Below are positions 25,261 to 35,270 of a DNA stretch of 64,000 nucleotides, piece after piece. This DNA is from Rhyzopertha dominica (lineage: Eukaryota; Arthropoda; Insecta; Coleoptera; Bostrichidae), in contig QCXZ01000064.1 of the NCBI GenBank assembly GCA_025024175.1, positions 51,419,325-51,483,324 of the forward strand. Direction: 5' to 3'. Under the pieces are notes generated by a model, which was not told the DNA's origin, did not search any database, and saw only the letters and a list, made by a program, of their open reading frames with translations. Position 1 is the first letter of the stretch. Each line of letters begins with the position of its first letter. The position numbers and the translations under genes were made by a program.

Positions 25261-26324
25261 TGACCAATTTCATAGATGAGTATGTATTAGTCGCAAGCGT
25301 AGCAGCCAAACATAATATTAAATATCTAACTATAGATTTTTTTCAGAACTATTGCCATCTCCGTAGGTCGTGACTCTAAAACTAGCCCTAAATCTATTTC
25401 CAAAGATGCCATTAGGTTCAAGGACATAATTGTAGACGTGAAGCAGGAACACTGTACATATTTTGTGACTATTTTGTTACTGTTACTCAATCTGTTTAGC
25501 TGCGACTGAGTCAAACCTAGATATCTTTCTCATATTCAGTTGTACGTTTTAATTTTAATTTAATTTTAAAATTTTTTCGCGATACAATACTTTTCATCCG
25601 TTGGATGTGGAAGTAAAATTAAGCGATAAATGTTTTCTGATTGAAAACATGAAAAATAAAGGGACAAGATAAATAAATAAATAAATAAATACGACGATGG
25701 ATACTTTAAGCATTCACTGTATAATTATAATATTATTATGTCGTAATCGAAGCACTGACAAGAAATAAAATCTGATGCTTCCATTCCATTCCATGTAACA
25801 AATACAATGAGATCACTGAAAACAGAAAGTAATATGGGTACAAAATTGGTCCTCAAATAAGTCTATGGATTACAGGGAAGCGTTGACAATAACAGAAAAA
25901 ACAGGAGAATCTGGACAATAATAGTAGCGAACCTCTCTGCAGCTTCAATATGCTCCGAAACGCGTTGGTGTAGTAGGCCTGAAAGGAAATGTACAAATGA
26001 ATCGGTTTTAAAAGGTCTCTACTAGAAGCCACATTGTAAAAACGTTGTGTATTAGTTATTCTTTTTTCTGAGCTTCAACTTCTAACAGATGACAGTATTC
26101 AAACTGGACTAACAAACTTTCCGAGAAACTGCTAGTGACTATATGTTTGTATAATTGATTTAATAGTACAGCAAACTAACTGCAACTGCGATGCATAAAG
26201 ATGAAAATAAGGTTTGTGTTGGAAATTATAGTTAAGTATTTTCTCAAATATTTGAAAATTGCATACCATACTAGCATATTTCTTGACCGTTTTAATATCA
26301 AAAAGCATATTAATTTGGAAGTAG
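25261..26324. other. AT-rich stretch with a short AAAT microsatellite
   Basis: A tetranucleotide run of about five AAAT units lies at 25669-25690. I see no gene or other repeat here. Confidence 0.5.
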
Positions 26325-26404
26325 AAATTTAGATGGTAATGACATCTGTCAGCATAACACTGACATGATGACAAAGCCACCTAGCTGCCTAACGGGTACT
26401 ACTT
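26325..26404 (+). repeat. 80-bp internal module of the GTCTATGC family
   Basis: It reads AATTTAGATGGTAATGACAT, then CTGTCAGCATAACACTGACA and TGATGACAAAGCCACCTAGC to GGGTACTACTTC. It matches 35137-35219 with about four differences. In the longer copy this module lies between the terminal repeats; here it stands alone, so it marks a broken third copy. Confidence 0.8.
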
Positions 26405-26436
26405 CCAATTCAGTTATAATCTTCTTATTGTCAAAT

Positions 26437-26450
26437 AATTTTGAGACAAA
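26437..26450 (+). repeat. Target-site duplication, left copy
   Basis: AATTTTGAGACAAA, identical to 26687-26700, flanks the palindromic insertion. Confidence 0.8.
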
Positions 26451-26686
26451 TTGGTTAAGGCTTTCGCGGACAGCTGATGAACTGTTGTCCTGATGCGGGT
26501 CTAAAGGCCGTCGTCGGTTGGAATTGCTTGCTAACGTTTCGATAGCACGAGTGGCGAGCTTCTTCAGAGGTCCTTCTCTCTAGGGTGCTGGATGTAGACT
26601 ATCTACCTCTGAAGAAGCTCACCACTAGTGCTAGCGAAACGTTAGGAAGCAATTCCAACCTACGACCCGAATCAGGACAACAGTTC
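26451..26686. mobile_element. Palindromic Penelope-type pLTR insertion with 14-bp target duplication
   Basis: Two inverted arms, 26478-26574 and 26604-26686, share GAACTGTTGTCCTGAT, GGTTGGAATTGCTT, TAACGTTTCG and GAGCTTCTTCAGAGGT. Read outward from the centre, each arm contains the sequence GAAGAAGCTC followed by GCGAAACGTTAG or ATCGAAACGTTAG, the GAAACGT signature found near the 3' ends of Penelope-like elements. The insertion is bounded by the exact direct repeat AATTTTGAGACAAA at 26437-26450 and 26687-26700, a clear target-site duplication. There is no coding region between the arms. PLEs are known to leave inverted terminal arrangements; this one consists only of the two arms. Confidence 0.75.
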
Positions 26687-26700
26687 AATTTTGAGACAAA
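26687..26700 (+). repeat. Target-site duplication, right copy
   Basis: AATTTTGAGACAAA, identical to 26437-26450. Confidence 0.8.
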
Positions 26701-27660
26701 GAATAGAAAACTACCTACAAAATTGTGCTATTTAAATTTATAATATGGAAATAGATAGTTCTAAATCTGCAAGTTTTTTCGTGTTTTTTGTGTCTCAAGG
26801 TTGTGTAAAGCGTTCCATTTCTTATTTCTTTGTTACTTACACTTGCTACCTTCAAGTGGCGTTACCTATAAGTCAGGAACAACTTAAGATAAACATGAAG
26901 AGTGTGAAACCTGCCTCTTCTATTTGTAAATAAAACAATGTTTATACTGCAGAAATTATATAATCTGTTTTCCTGCACCCAACATTCTCTGCAAGTGACA
27001 GTTTCATTAACTAGAAATTGCGTGATGTTAGCTGCATACAGCAAGCTTTACAGGCATAGTGTGTTACAACGGAGATCTCACTGTTGTGTTAAAAAATGAT
27101 AGAGTCAAAATGCAAAAATTTGTTTTAGGGACTAAGATTAATTTTGCAGTTGAAATTAAAAATTTTTGTCACCAGTATAAATTATATTACTCCGATAGAT
27201 ATATGTATATTGCGTTTCTCGGTTTTTGAAATAAAGGTGTGATTTATTAGTTTTAATTTCAAATCAAATTGCTTTTGCAGCATAATTTTGATGTAACTAC
27301 ACATCGTTACGCTTAGTGAACACAATGTGTTGTTGTTCGAAAAATCGACTACCATTTGGACTAAAAGGTTAAAAACGAGGTTTAAATATGTTTTGTTTGT
27401 AAATAACAAAAGCTTTGGCGATATTAGCTAAACAGCTACGAGCGAGGTTTAACAAAAATTATATTTAGTTCCTGACGGTATCTGTAAAGGGTTTAAGTCA
27501 CATTTTTTCTAAATAAGGCATAAAAATATCCAAATCGCATTAAATTAATAATGATTTCAGAAATGGTCTAAGAAAGACTTTAAATTCATACAAATGCAAA
27601 ATGGCGCAACCGCACAGCATCGTAAAACGTTATAATAAAGTCCATTGGTAGTATAATCAA
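26701..27660. other. AT-rich stretch without recognised features
   Basis: Short frames overlap on both strands. No motif, repeat or GC island is visible. Confidence 0.4.
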
Positions 27661-27683
27661 CTGCTATCGACTTTGTTTCTGGG

Positions 27684-27985
27684 TCACGTTTTACTTTTCT
27701 GCCAACCTAAAATGAGAAACGTTCTATTTTTCTCCTGAAAGTAAAGTTTTTTGCTTATTTTTCTTTTGTTTCTTTCCTGTGTAATCATCACTCTTTTTTG
27801 TGTTCCTGCTTGTTTACTTGAATTTTCTGAAAACGTAACGTTCTTATCACCGTCGACCATATCTTTCAGAATATCGTTAAGGCCAGGCCAAGTCCTTGTA
27901 GCAGAAGCTGATGGTGTATAATCTGAGGCACGAAAAGGATCCCTCAATTCATCATCTAATTCTTTAACTGTCGTCCTAAGTTTTA
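27684..27985 (-). pseudogene. Unrecognised coding-like remnant
   Basis: The minus-strand frame begins before its first Met with ILKLRTTVKELDDELRDP and continues FRASDYTPSASATRTWPGLN then DILKDMVDGDKNVTFSENSS. This half has the residue mix of a soluble protein, whereas the remaining C-terminal part is Lys/Arg-rich and could be chance. An in-frame stop lies about 14 codons upstream, so no long ORF exists. I do not recognise a family. It may be a decayed transposon ORF or an exon fragment. Similarity search of the translated region would decide. Confidence 0.25.
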
Positions 27986-27989
27986 GAAT

Positions 27990-29195
27990 TACATTGTTTT
28001 ATCTGCCATTTTAAACATTGAGATGAGGTTATATTGACCGTTAAATACAGAAATTACATTGAAAAATGATTATTTACTTATTTAGTGAATCCTATTTTCT
28101 TAGCTTATATTCTATTTTAACAGGAAAATAGGACACAAGACACAAGACTGCAATCACCTAGTGTGTCGCTGTAACCGTCATACACTGAAATTTACAGAAC
28201 TATAACGTTCTACCTGCAAAATTTTAACCATCCCATTGACAGAGCAGAAATAACATTTTAGTAAACTTTGTATTGATGGAATTAAAAGATAAACAACTCA
28301 AAAATGCACTTTGCAGCTTCACGAGTACCAGAAAGTCTTCGTGTAGACAAAACAACATTCATTGAAACATTCTAACCGAGTAAAAATCCCAGAAAATAAA
28401 GACAAAACAATATAATTCACGTCAAGATTCACGTCATAAGGTGTAAATCTTTAAACGCCAGAATGAAAATTCAATTATTTTGCGAAAATGTGTGAACGTT
28501 ACTTATGTATAACATCAGAAAATATCCGTCTAAATAGCTTTCCAATTACCACATTGTACTTGACCATTNTTCAGAAGATAGAATACCAATGCGGACTTTT
28601 CTGTAGATCTATAAAAGAGGAATACCCTACCATGCAATTGTTTTGCTATATCTTAGAGGGATTAGGCAGCGTTTTCGATGAAAGCTCCCAGGTGGTAGAC
28701 TNTTTGCGACACTTCCAACAATTATCGGTATATTTCAACCAATTTGCACGAAACCTTGACAAAGTATATAACGAAAACTTCCTCATGAATTACTCTATCT
28801 ATTGGTGAAGACCCAATGAAAATCAGATCAGTAGTTTTTGAGATTATAGCGAACAGACAGTCAGACATTGTTTTATAATAGGTAGTGATATGCCAATGGT
28901 TAAGTTAGCAAATACTGGTTTATTGCTTTTAAACTTGCAAAGAAAAATAGTGTCCTAGGAGCATATCATTACAATATATTATCTAACATAACAGTATTAG
29001 CTTTTTAAGCTGTAATCTACTTTGATAACACCAAGCTTTCACTAAAATAATAACAAGTATTGCCTGTGTCCAGCTATCCCAAGTTTAATAATAAGGGAGC
29101 GAAGTTCATTAGTTTATTATAATCGTAACGTATGAAAAGTTTACAACTGCTTTTATCGTACTACTATTTGTTGTACCTGTCTGGAGACTAGCCCA
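27990..29195. other. AT-rich stretch with a repeat-like tail at about 28790-28870
   Basis: The segment GAAAATCAGATCAGTAGTTT followed by TTGAGATTATAGCGAACAGA and CAGTCAGAC resembles a sequence repeated at the 3' parts of insect interspersed repeats (recall, not searched). The 106-codon open frame at 28488-28808 leads into it but carries two Ns and no recognised motif. The rest shows nothing. Confidence 0.3.
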
Positions 29196-29199
29196 ATAG

Positions 29200-29780
29200 G
29201 GGGCAGTACACAATGCAAACGGCGGACAACGAAAACGACTTCAAAGGATCCACTTCAATAAGCTTTGTCAAGTGCAAACTACAAACAATACCGTGCAATA
29301 TAGAGGACGTCCGATAGGAATACATATTTCCAATTGGGCTTGGCTGAGCTTATTGCGTGGCAATACAATCGGGATCCAAAGCGTTTTCCGCGGGGCTTTT
29401 CCTAATAAACAGGAACAGCAATACCTAGCGTCAGACCAATCCGGCCTTCGTTTGGATCAACGGACATCCAGCTGGAAAGTCCTTATAATATTTTAGCGTA
29501 TCATCCATTTCCATCTGACTTATCGGATTTAATCTTTCCGCATCCGCAAAATTAGTCTTCGTATCTGCGGCAAATATCGTGGAAAAATCCGGAATTCAAC
29601 AAAACGGGCGGTCCCGCATCTACTTCCAAAGTTACCGCAGAACTCTGCTGATTCATTAATTCGCAATTATGCTGAAAGGGACAGGCGGAGCGGGACTGGG
29701 GTATAATTCGTATCAGGGCTGAATGATAAAAGCGAAACACGGTGGGGACGCCTTTTTAATTGGCCTTTAAATAAACGCTT
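29200..29780. promoter_or_regulatory. Candidate regulatory island with TAAT cores
   Basis: This GC-richer block stands out from AT-rich flanks and contains ATTCATTAATTCGCAATTAT at 29651-29670, a cluster of homeodomain-type TAAT/ATTA cores, followed by GCGGAGCGGGACTGGGG. No recognised coding motif is present in either strand's open frames. Function as an enhancer is inference from composition and motif clustering only. Confidence 0.25.
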
Positions 29781-30461
29781 CCACGACGGTGCTTTTTCTA
29801 GGGCATGACTGATGACATATTAAACGGAGGAGACTTTTTTCTATCATTATTTAACGAGCAACTATTTATTAGTTGTCTATACCGTGACCTTAGTATTGTA
29901 TATTTGAAATTGTCTTTTTTAGAGACATGAACATTTTAAAGTTTGTAATCTTTATAAAAATGCCCCAAAATAACATTGTAATAATGATCTCGATAAAGAA
30001 CAGCGTAAAGAAAATCCGCCACTATCAGGATAAGGAAACCCTAGAACAGTGATTCCCAACATGTACTAGCCATACCAGAAGTCCGCAAGATATCATTAGA
30101 ATAAAAAAATGTATCTTCAGTTTTTGCAGCTTTATGAGCGCTTTAGCGAATGCTAACTGTGTGCCTTTAAAATGCGCGTGTTGTCTGTTTGCAGCCGACA
30201 AGTGACGGTCACTAACACAGTCAACTCGCATTTCAGACGACTGCCGGCCTTTGTTAATTTATTGCTAGTTCTGTCAAAGACAGCATGTGGGTTACATATG
30301 TGTTTTTTGTAAAACAGTTTGTGTTTGTAAAGCTTTGTTTTTCGCGTAAAGTTGCAGTACGAGTACGGTAATTTAAAATTGCAGCCTTGTTTGAAAAATT
30401 GATCATTAAAACGAGTTAGGCTTACAGATAAAGAGAATGCATTTGATTTGTGAATGCATTT

Positions 30462-30507
30462 GTCTCTTGAACCCAACTCGTCGACGTCTCTTGAACCTAG
30501 CTCGTCA
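30462..30507 (+). repeat. Two-copy ~24-bp tandem duplication
   Basis: GTCTCTTGAACCCAACTCGT and GTCTCTTGAACCTAGCTCGT follow each other directly, differing at two positions. It lies in the 5' untranslated part of the hAT element. Confidence 0.75.
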
Positions 30508-30533
30508 AAGATCAGTGTTAAGCTTACCACAAA

Positions 30534-31480
30534 AATGAGAAAATACAACTCTGATTACTTGGAAATCGGTTTCGTTGAGCAGCAGCCTAAACCTTTCGAA
30601 TGAGTGTATGAAGTATGCAAAACTCTGTCGGCATCTTGGAACAGCACAAGAGTAAGTCATTAGGTTTTTTTTAAGTAGAAGAGCTTAAAAGATCTCATGG
30701 TGCAAATATAAACGAAAATGCAACCCTTGTATCTTATGTGGTATCTCATTTTGTCGCTAAATGTGAAAAAAACCATACAAGTTCTGAAGAACTTATACTA
30801 TCATCAGCAATAATGCAAGAGAATGTTAGGTAATGCAGCTGCTAAGCTGATAGGTACTTTCCGCTCTCTAATAATACTGGCCAAAGACTAATTACTGATA
30901 TGGCCAATAACACTGAAGAGACATGGCTGGCCAGACTCTGCATGAATGACATGTATGCTCAACAGTTGGATTAAAGCACAGACATATAAAAAGCAAATGT
31001 TGGTTTTCACACGATTTTTGTGGGAGGATCAGATATTCGAAGTTTTTCTTTACTACTACTTTACACAACATCAGAAGATATTTTTACTGCATTAAATGAT
31101 TTTTTCAATGAACATGACGTCGGCTGGACAAAATGTGTGGGCTTGTCTACCGATGGAGCAAAATCAATGGCTGGTAACAAAACAGGCCTTCAAGCTCGTA
31201 TCAAAGCAGTATCCTTTGAGGTAAAATGGACACACTACTGTTGTATTCATCGTGAAGTCTTAGTAGCTAAAAGATTGCCTGAACTTTTGCAGAATATACT
31301 TAAGGAAGTAGTTCAAATCATTTAATGCATTAGAACTCGACCTCTTCAATCCAAATTATTTATTTTATTTGTTTTGCAAAGGTAGGATCTTGACCAAAAA
31401 ATTTGAACTTAGAGATAAGGTTCGTGACTTATTTCGTGACATGAACACAATAAAATGACGCCAAGGTTATAGGAGTAGGC
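30534..31480 (+). pseudogene. Decayed ZBED5-like hAT transposase
   Basis: The start MRKYNSDYLEIGFVEQQPKP is typical of ZBED5/SCAND3-like transposases and leads into a BED-type zinc finger, of which VCKTLSASWNSTRV remains after a stop. After several breaks a clean open stretch at 31020-31325 contains ALNDFFNEHDVGWTKCVGLS, TDGAKSMAGNKTGLQARIKA, WTHYCCIHREVLVAKRLPEL and NILKEVVQII. These match the conserved core where -D-C-GLCTDGA-SM-G-  and -HC-IHREAL-  are diagnostic. CIRTRPLQSKLF follows past a stop. The catalytic TDGA Asp survives, but stops and frameshifts upstream and downstream make the gene inactive. The 101-codon frame is therefore not a host gene. Confidence 0.85.
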
Positions 31481-31700
31481 AAGCAAATGTTTGAAGTGTG
31501 GTCAGTCAATTTACAATTTGACACACCTAATCTATCCACAATATCGCATTTCAAAAAAGTATTGTTCAAGAGAGTAACGTGGGTTACACCTGCTGGTATG
31601 TTCCTTCCGACTTCAATGAGCTTGCTGAATATCTCGAATTAACAAAGGCAGCTCCAAAAATAACAGAAACGTCGATTAGTACCGATAGGCAAAAAGATGG

Positions 31701-31753
31701 CATCTGTAGATTCCAGTGAAACTGAAAGAATTAGGATGCTGGAATCTACAGAT
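31701..31753. other. Hairpin with 15-bp perfect arms
   Basis: ATCTGTAGATTCCAG at 31702-31716 is mirrored by CTGGAATCTACAGAT at 31739-31753, with a 22-nt loop. It lies in the decayed C-terminal region of the hAT element. The perfect arms within decayed sequence suggest a recent local inverted duplication. Confidence 0.7.
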
Positions 31754-31939
31754 TATCAGTTTCTTTTTCTGATGCTCAACAAGTGCTAAATCCAGTATGA
31801 AGTAATGCCAAAGTTAGCAAAAACCGAGTTAGTAAAAATTCAAGATTGCAATCAAAAACCGGCTTTGTAAAAGTGTGACATTGAAAGTGGCAATTCTCAA
31901 ACATTATGTTTATGAAATCATCAGAATGTTTGTCATTTG

Positions 31940-32680
31940 TTTAAGATGGAACACCAAAGTAGACCTTCTGTAGCACAGTCAGTGCTACTAACAGTAGTTA
32001 GTAGACGGTTTGTCGAAACGGGTAGTGTGAAGGATTTGCCAAGATCTAGTTATGCCAAATTAAACGACGATATAAATTCAAGCATTTTTATTAGAAGCCG
32101 AATTTCATCCTCATAAGATTGTAGGACAATCCTGACGGACTTTTACAATTTTGCGGTGCTACTAAGAATGATAAACCATGACATTTTAAGAAATAATCGC
32201 GAGAAAATGTACACTGTGTTCTTGAAGTACAATAAACAGGCATCATTGGTCAATGGTTCTTACTTTTTGGGCAGATATAGGTATTTCTCAGAGAAAATTT
32301 CGTACCTGTCTTGAATAATATATTTTTGAACGAACTGGACAATAACATTCCAAGATAAGAAATTTGGTTCTAGCAAGATGGTGTACCGGCATATTTTTGT
32401 GTAGCGGTACGTCGCATCCTTGATGATATTTTTGCCAACAGGCCAATCAGAAAACTTCTGTAGAAGGGCCATTCAGATTTGATTATCTTAGATTTTTTTC
32501 TCTGAGGTCACTTAAAAAGTAGAGTACCCATAAGTAGTCCTTTTACACAAACTAGAAGAAATACAACCCCGTATTCGAGCTGAAATGCGACTTCCAGACT
32601 TCCAGTCTTTGTGCTATTTGGGCAATTGCAAGTTGCAAATGGGTTGCAATTTGAACATTTGGGTAAAATGTTTTCTGCTA
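31940..32680 (+). pseudogene. DUF4817-type mariner-like transposase, decayed
   Basis: The N-terminal helix-turn-helix reads MEHQSRPSVAQSVLLTVVSR then RFVETGSVKDLPRSS and KLNDDIN, typical of DUF4817-containing insect mariner-like proteins. The catalytic region is readable from about 32370: WF-QDGVPAYFCVAVRRILDD with a stop in place of one Gln, then SDLIILDFFL-GHLKSRV, corresponding to the family's PDLTPLDFFLWGHLKS. The C-terminus NGLQFEHLG is at about 32650. At least five in-frame stops and frameshifts occur. Position directly after the truncated hAT suggests that it inserted into or replaced that element's 3' end. No terminal repeats were located. Confidence 0.85.
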
Positions 32681-32954
32681 ATTCTAAACCTTGCTAACTC
32701 ATTAAATGGGGAAACCAAGGTCACTTGATGTATGTTGTTTTATTTTGTGAACTTCACGTTTTCCAATTTTTCAATTGTGGCCATTTTGATTGCTTTTTTC
32801 GTCCTAAATGACATAATGGTTGTATTCCTCAGTTTTAAATCTTAAGTTATCTGTTTCAAGGGTTTTTTATTTTTGTAAATTAGTTTTGTTAAAAATTTTG
32901 TGCATTATTTTATAATTAAGCACTGTATGTTCCAATGCTCATGGCTTAATTTAT

Positions 32955-33085
32955 TATCCTCTTTTAAGCGTTTCTGTCCAACATTTTCTGCTTCCTGTCT
33001 GTAATCGTGCTTATTTTTACGTCCTCATTAATATGATCTCTGAATCTTGCTCTAGGTTTGTCTCTGCGCATTCGGTCAGTTTGCA
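32955..33085 (-). pseudogene. Possible RTE-type LINE C-terminal fragment
   Basis: The minus strand reads RRDKPRARFRDHINEDVKIS then TDRKQKMLDRNA, resembling the -GRPRTRW-D-I-EDL- … -AQDR--WR- C-terminus common in RTE LINEs. It is only about 40 codons, so this is weak. Confidence 0.3.
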
Positions 33086-33102
33086 CTCATATAATATTTT
33101 GG

Positions 33103-33117
33103 TATTCTTACTTCTTA
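33103..33117 (+). repeat. Target-site duplication, left copy
   Basis: TATTCTTACTTCTTA, identical to 33748-33762. Confidence 0.85.
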
Positions 33118-33747
33118 ATCAATTAGGTAGCTTGGAAACAAGCTGATTGAACGTATGTGCTTTGTCTCACTTGATTTATCAAATAACTCTAACAATCGTT
33201 TCGACCTAAAACGGTCATTGTCAAAGAGATAACAGTGTTATACTAAACTCAGATGTGCAGAATTTTGTTTACATCCCCCTTTTTACAGGGGTTGTAAAAT
33301 ACAGTTGTAAAATATCTCGCCTTTATAATTATAATTTCGGCAATAGCAAAGGCACACTGGACGTGGGAATTTCTATTTGTGTATTTGCCAAATGTTTTTT
33401 CTGATGCTGGGCTTTTTTAATTTCCAAAAGTTCTAAAAGGTTCAGTTTTTTACCTTTCCTTCCGCAATGCAAAATTTTGACGTCGTTTTCATCTAAGTGA
33501 TGGTTATTTATTCTTATGCAATGGTCAGCAAAACAAAAAAAAAAGGGANGTAAACAAAATTCTGCACATCTGAGTTTAGTATAACGCTGTTATCGCTTTG
33601 ACAATGACCGTTTTAGGTCGAAACGATCGTCAGAGCTGTCTGATAAATCAAGTGAGACAAAGCACATACGTTCAATCAACCTGTTTCCAAGCTATCTAAT
33701 TGATTTAGGATGTTTCACAATGAATGCACCTTTGAATCCATTCAACA
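33118..33747. mobile_element. Penelope-like insertion flanked by inverted pLTRs, with 15-bp target duplication
   Basis: Two arms, 33118-33281 and 33541-33704, are inverted copies about 90% identical by eye. They share ATCAATTAG, TTCAATCA, CAAAGCACATACGTTCAATC, GACCTAAAACGGTCATTGTC and CTGCACATCTGAGTTTAGTA (read on one strand or the other). Each contains TCGAAACGAT, the GAAACG signature of PLE 3' regions. Between them, on the minus strand, lies PLE coding sequence. The whole is bounded by the exact 15-bp direct repeat TATTCTTACTTCTTA at 33103-33117 and 33748-33762. About 43 bp after the right arm, up to 33747, belongs to the insertion but not to the palindrome. Confidence 0.85.
33335..33535 (-). 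pseudogene. PLE polyprotein C-terminal fragment
   Basis: The minus-strand frame reads FADHCIRINNHHLDENDVKI then LHCGRKGKKLNLLELLEIKK and AQHQKKHLANTQIEIPTSSV, ending at a stop soon after. It resembles the stretch after the GIY-YIG domain in a second PLE lineage, where -H-…-ILH--KG-KLN-LE--EI- is conserved. The GIY-YIG motif is absent. This lineage differs from that at 39950-40420, whose C-terminus follows the LYKEAIEM-K pattern. The fragment is confined between the inverted arms. Confidence 0.65.
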
Positions 33748-33762
33748 TATTCTTACTTCTTA
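33748..33762 (+). repeat. Target-site duplication, right copy
   Basis: TATTCTTACTTCTTA, identical to 33103-33117. Confidence 0.85.
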
Positions 33763-33819
33763 CTTTCCTACCACCATATGCTTTTGTTAGAATAACTGTT
33801 TTTTACAGCCGAAGTAAAA

Positions 33820-34250
33820 AACTGATTTCCATGAAAATCTGTTGCACCATTCCGCGTTGATTCGCAGATTCTCTCGTGAAACTCTCCGAAGCCACCTTGG
33901 AAATACCCAAGCCTGCAGGATACTCCGAAATCCAGGCTTGAGGATACTAAAGCGAATTATAGCTTCGAATTTACGTTCGTTCCTATGGAATTCAGGCCCC
34001 ATCGTCCATTCAAATGGCTATTGATTCGCGCATTACGGCGCTACACGGGGTCCATTTGACTGGATCGGAGCAGCTGTCTCTCCAACTCCTGATGGGATAG
34101 GATAATTCCACGCATAAAAATATCGATCAATCAAGCGGGCGGGTTCTGAATGCTCCGTTGAAGACCGTTCATTATCTGCATCATCGTTATTTTTAAATTT
34201 GAACAAAGATCGATCGCCCGCCGTGTGTGTATTTTATAGTCATTTAGCAT
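33820..34250. promoter_or_regulatory. Candidate regulatory island
   Basis: A GC-richer block with GCGCATTACGGCGCTACACG near 34027, GATCAATCAAGCGGGCGGG near 34127 and CGATCGCCCGCCGTGTGTG near 34211, embedded in AT-rich DNA. Short frames on both strands have no family signature. Regulatory function is inferred from composition alone. Confidence 0.25.
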
Positions 34251-34980
34251 TCATGCGAATCTATTCACTGGATATTGGCAGTGATGCCAATACGTGCACG
34301 CCCACGACTTTCATTGAATAATTTTAAAATAGACACTATGCCAGACTTTAATAGACTCATATTTATCGGCTTTCCGCGCGATGAAAACGTCAAAATATTG
34401 ATATGGGTTCGGGATGGCATATAAAAATACCATGGCTCTGCCCACAGCCTTCTTGGAAAATTGTCATTTTCTCGCCTTATTTGTATCGAGGTTAATAACT
34501 GCATTGTTAAGCGTTGGGAAAAGTTAGTATTCTTTTGAATCTGCGGAGTTACAAGTACAATGTTTACCACATGCAATGCTAATAATGCATTTAATAACTC
34601 TAAGGGAGTTGGTGTTTAAGCAGTATTATAAGTAAAAGAGTCAATTTTCAGTTAATATTAGCTTCCATTAACCTTTTTAAAAAAGTATATGCTATAATAC
34701 TGCTGTTTTACAGGGAGTACTGTCATTACGCATTTCGTGTTAAAGCTGGGGCACGCCTCCCGCACGCCAAACTACATGAGTTAACATACCAATGATCAGC
34801 AAAAATTGCCTCCACCCAAACATGTTAATCGAATATTCTAGGTCCCAGCAGTAACCTGCTTCGAAGGAACTACACAGACTACATCTACGCAGGGGCTTTA
34901 AGAGATTTTTGTGAACTGTATGGTAAATAAAACTAAAACTGGAAATCGGAATAAGAATAGAAGACTTTATATGAGTTCAT
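34251..34980. other. Non-coding stretch
   Basis: The minus-strand 103-codon frame at 34265-34576 carries no motif I recognise. No repeat is evident before 34984. Confidence 0.3.
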
Positions 34981-34983
34981 ATG

Positions 34984-35270
34984 CATGTCTATGCTATACT
35001 GTCTGCACTGCAACCAACTGCAGATAGATCGATTTCGCTATTATTATGGCTCATCAGTGCAGTTTAGGTCTAGTGCAGACAGCACGGCATAGAACTGATT
35101 ATGCTTATATACCAAAGCAATGGTATGATGTAAGTAAGAATTTAGATGGCAATGCCATCTGTCAGCATTACACTGACATGATGACAAAGCCACCTAGCTG
35201 CCTTAACGGGTACTACTTCTTATCTATCTATCTGCAGTTGGTTGCATTGCGGACAGCACCGCATAGACAT
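34984..35270 (+). mobile_element. Most complete copy of the GTCTATGC inverted-repeat MITE family
   Basis: The left end is ATGTCTATGCTATACTGTCT and continues CTGCACTGCAACCAACTGCA; the right end mirrors it as ATCTATCTGCAGTTGGTTGC then GCGGACAGCACCGCATAGAC. The arms are about 45 bp. A third, inner copy of the terminal motif (GTGCAGACAGCACGGCATAG) lies at 35073-35092, so one arm is itself part of a smaller palindrome at 34989-35092. The interior holds the 80-bp module also seen at 26325-26404. There is no coding capacity. No certain target duplication is seen. Confidence 0.8.

Larger units (their letters stand above)
30047..31900 (+). mobile_element. ZBED5-like hAT transposon, 5' end and decayed body
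   Basis: The left terminus is visible at 30047 as CAGTGATTCCCAACATGTAC, matching the CAGTGGTTCCCAAC ends of Charlie/Buster-type hAT elements. The transposase ORF begins about 490 bp further in. No right terminus (GTTGGGAACCACTG) was found before the mariner-like coding at 31940, so the right end is deleted or was replaced. CCCTAGAA at 30039-30046 would be the left 8-bp target copy, but its partner is lost. Confidence 0.7.

Noticed and set aside
26474..26640. Hammerhead ribozyme in the PLE palindrome
   Set aside because: CTGATGA is present at 26474-26480, and PLE pLTRs often carry hammerheads, but I could not place a GAAA at the required distance after a stem II, nor a stem III with a cleavage site. 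A covariance search would settle it.
31020..31325. 101-codon open frame as an intact gene
   Set aside because: It is the best-preserved piece of a ZBED5-like hAT transposase with broken flanks, not a separate gene.
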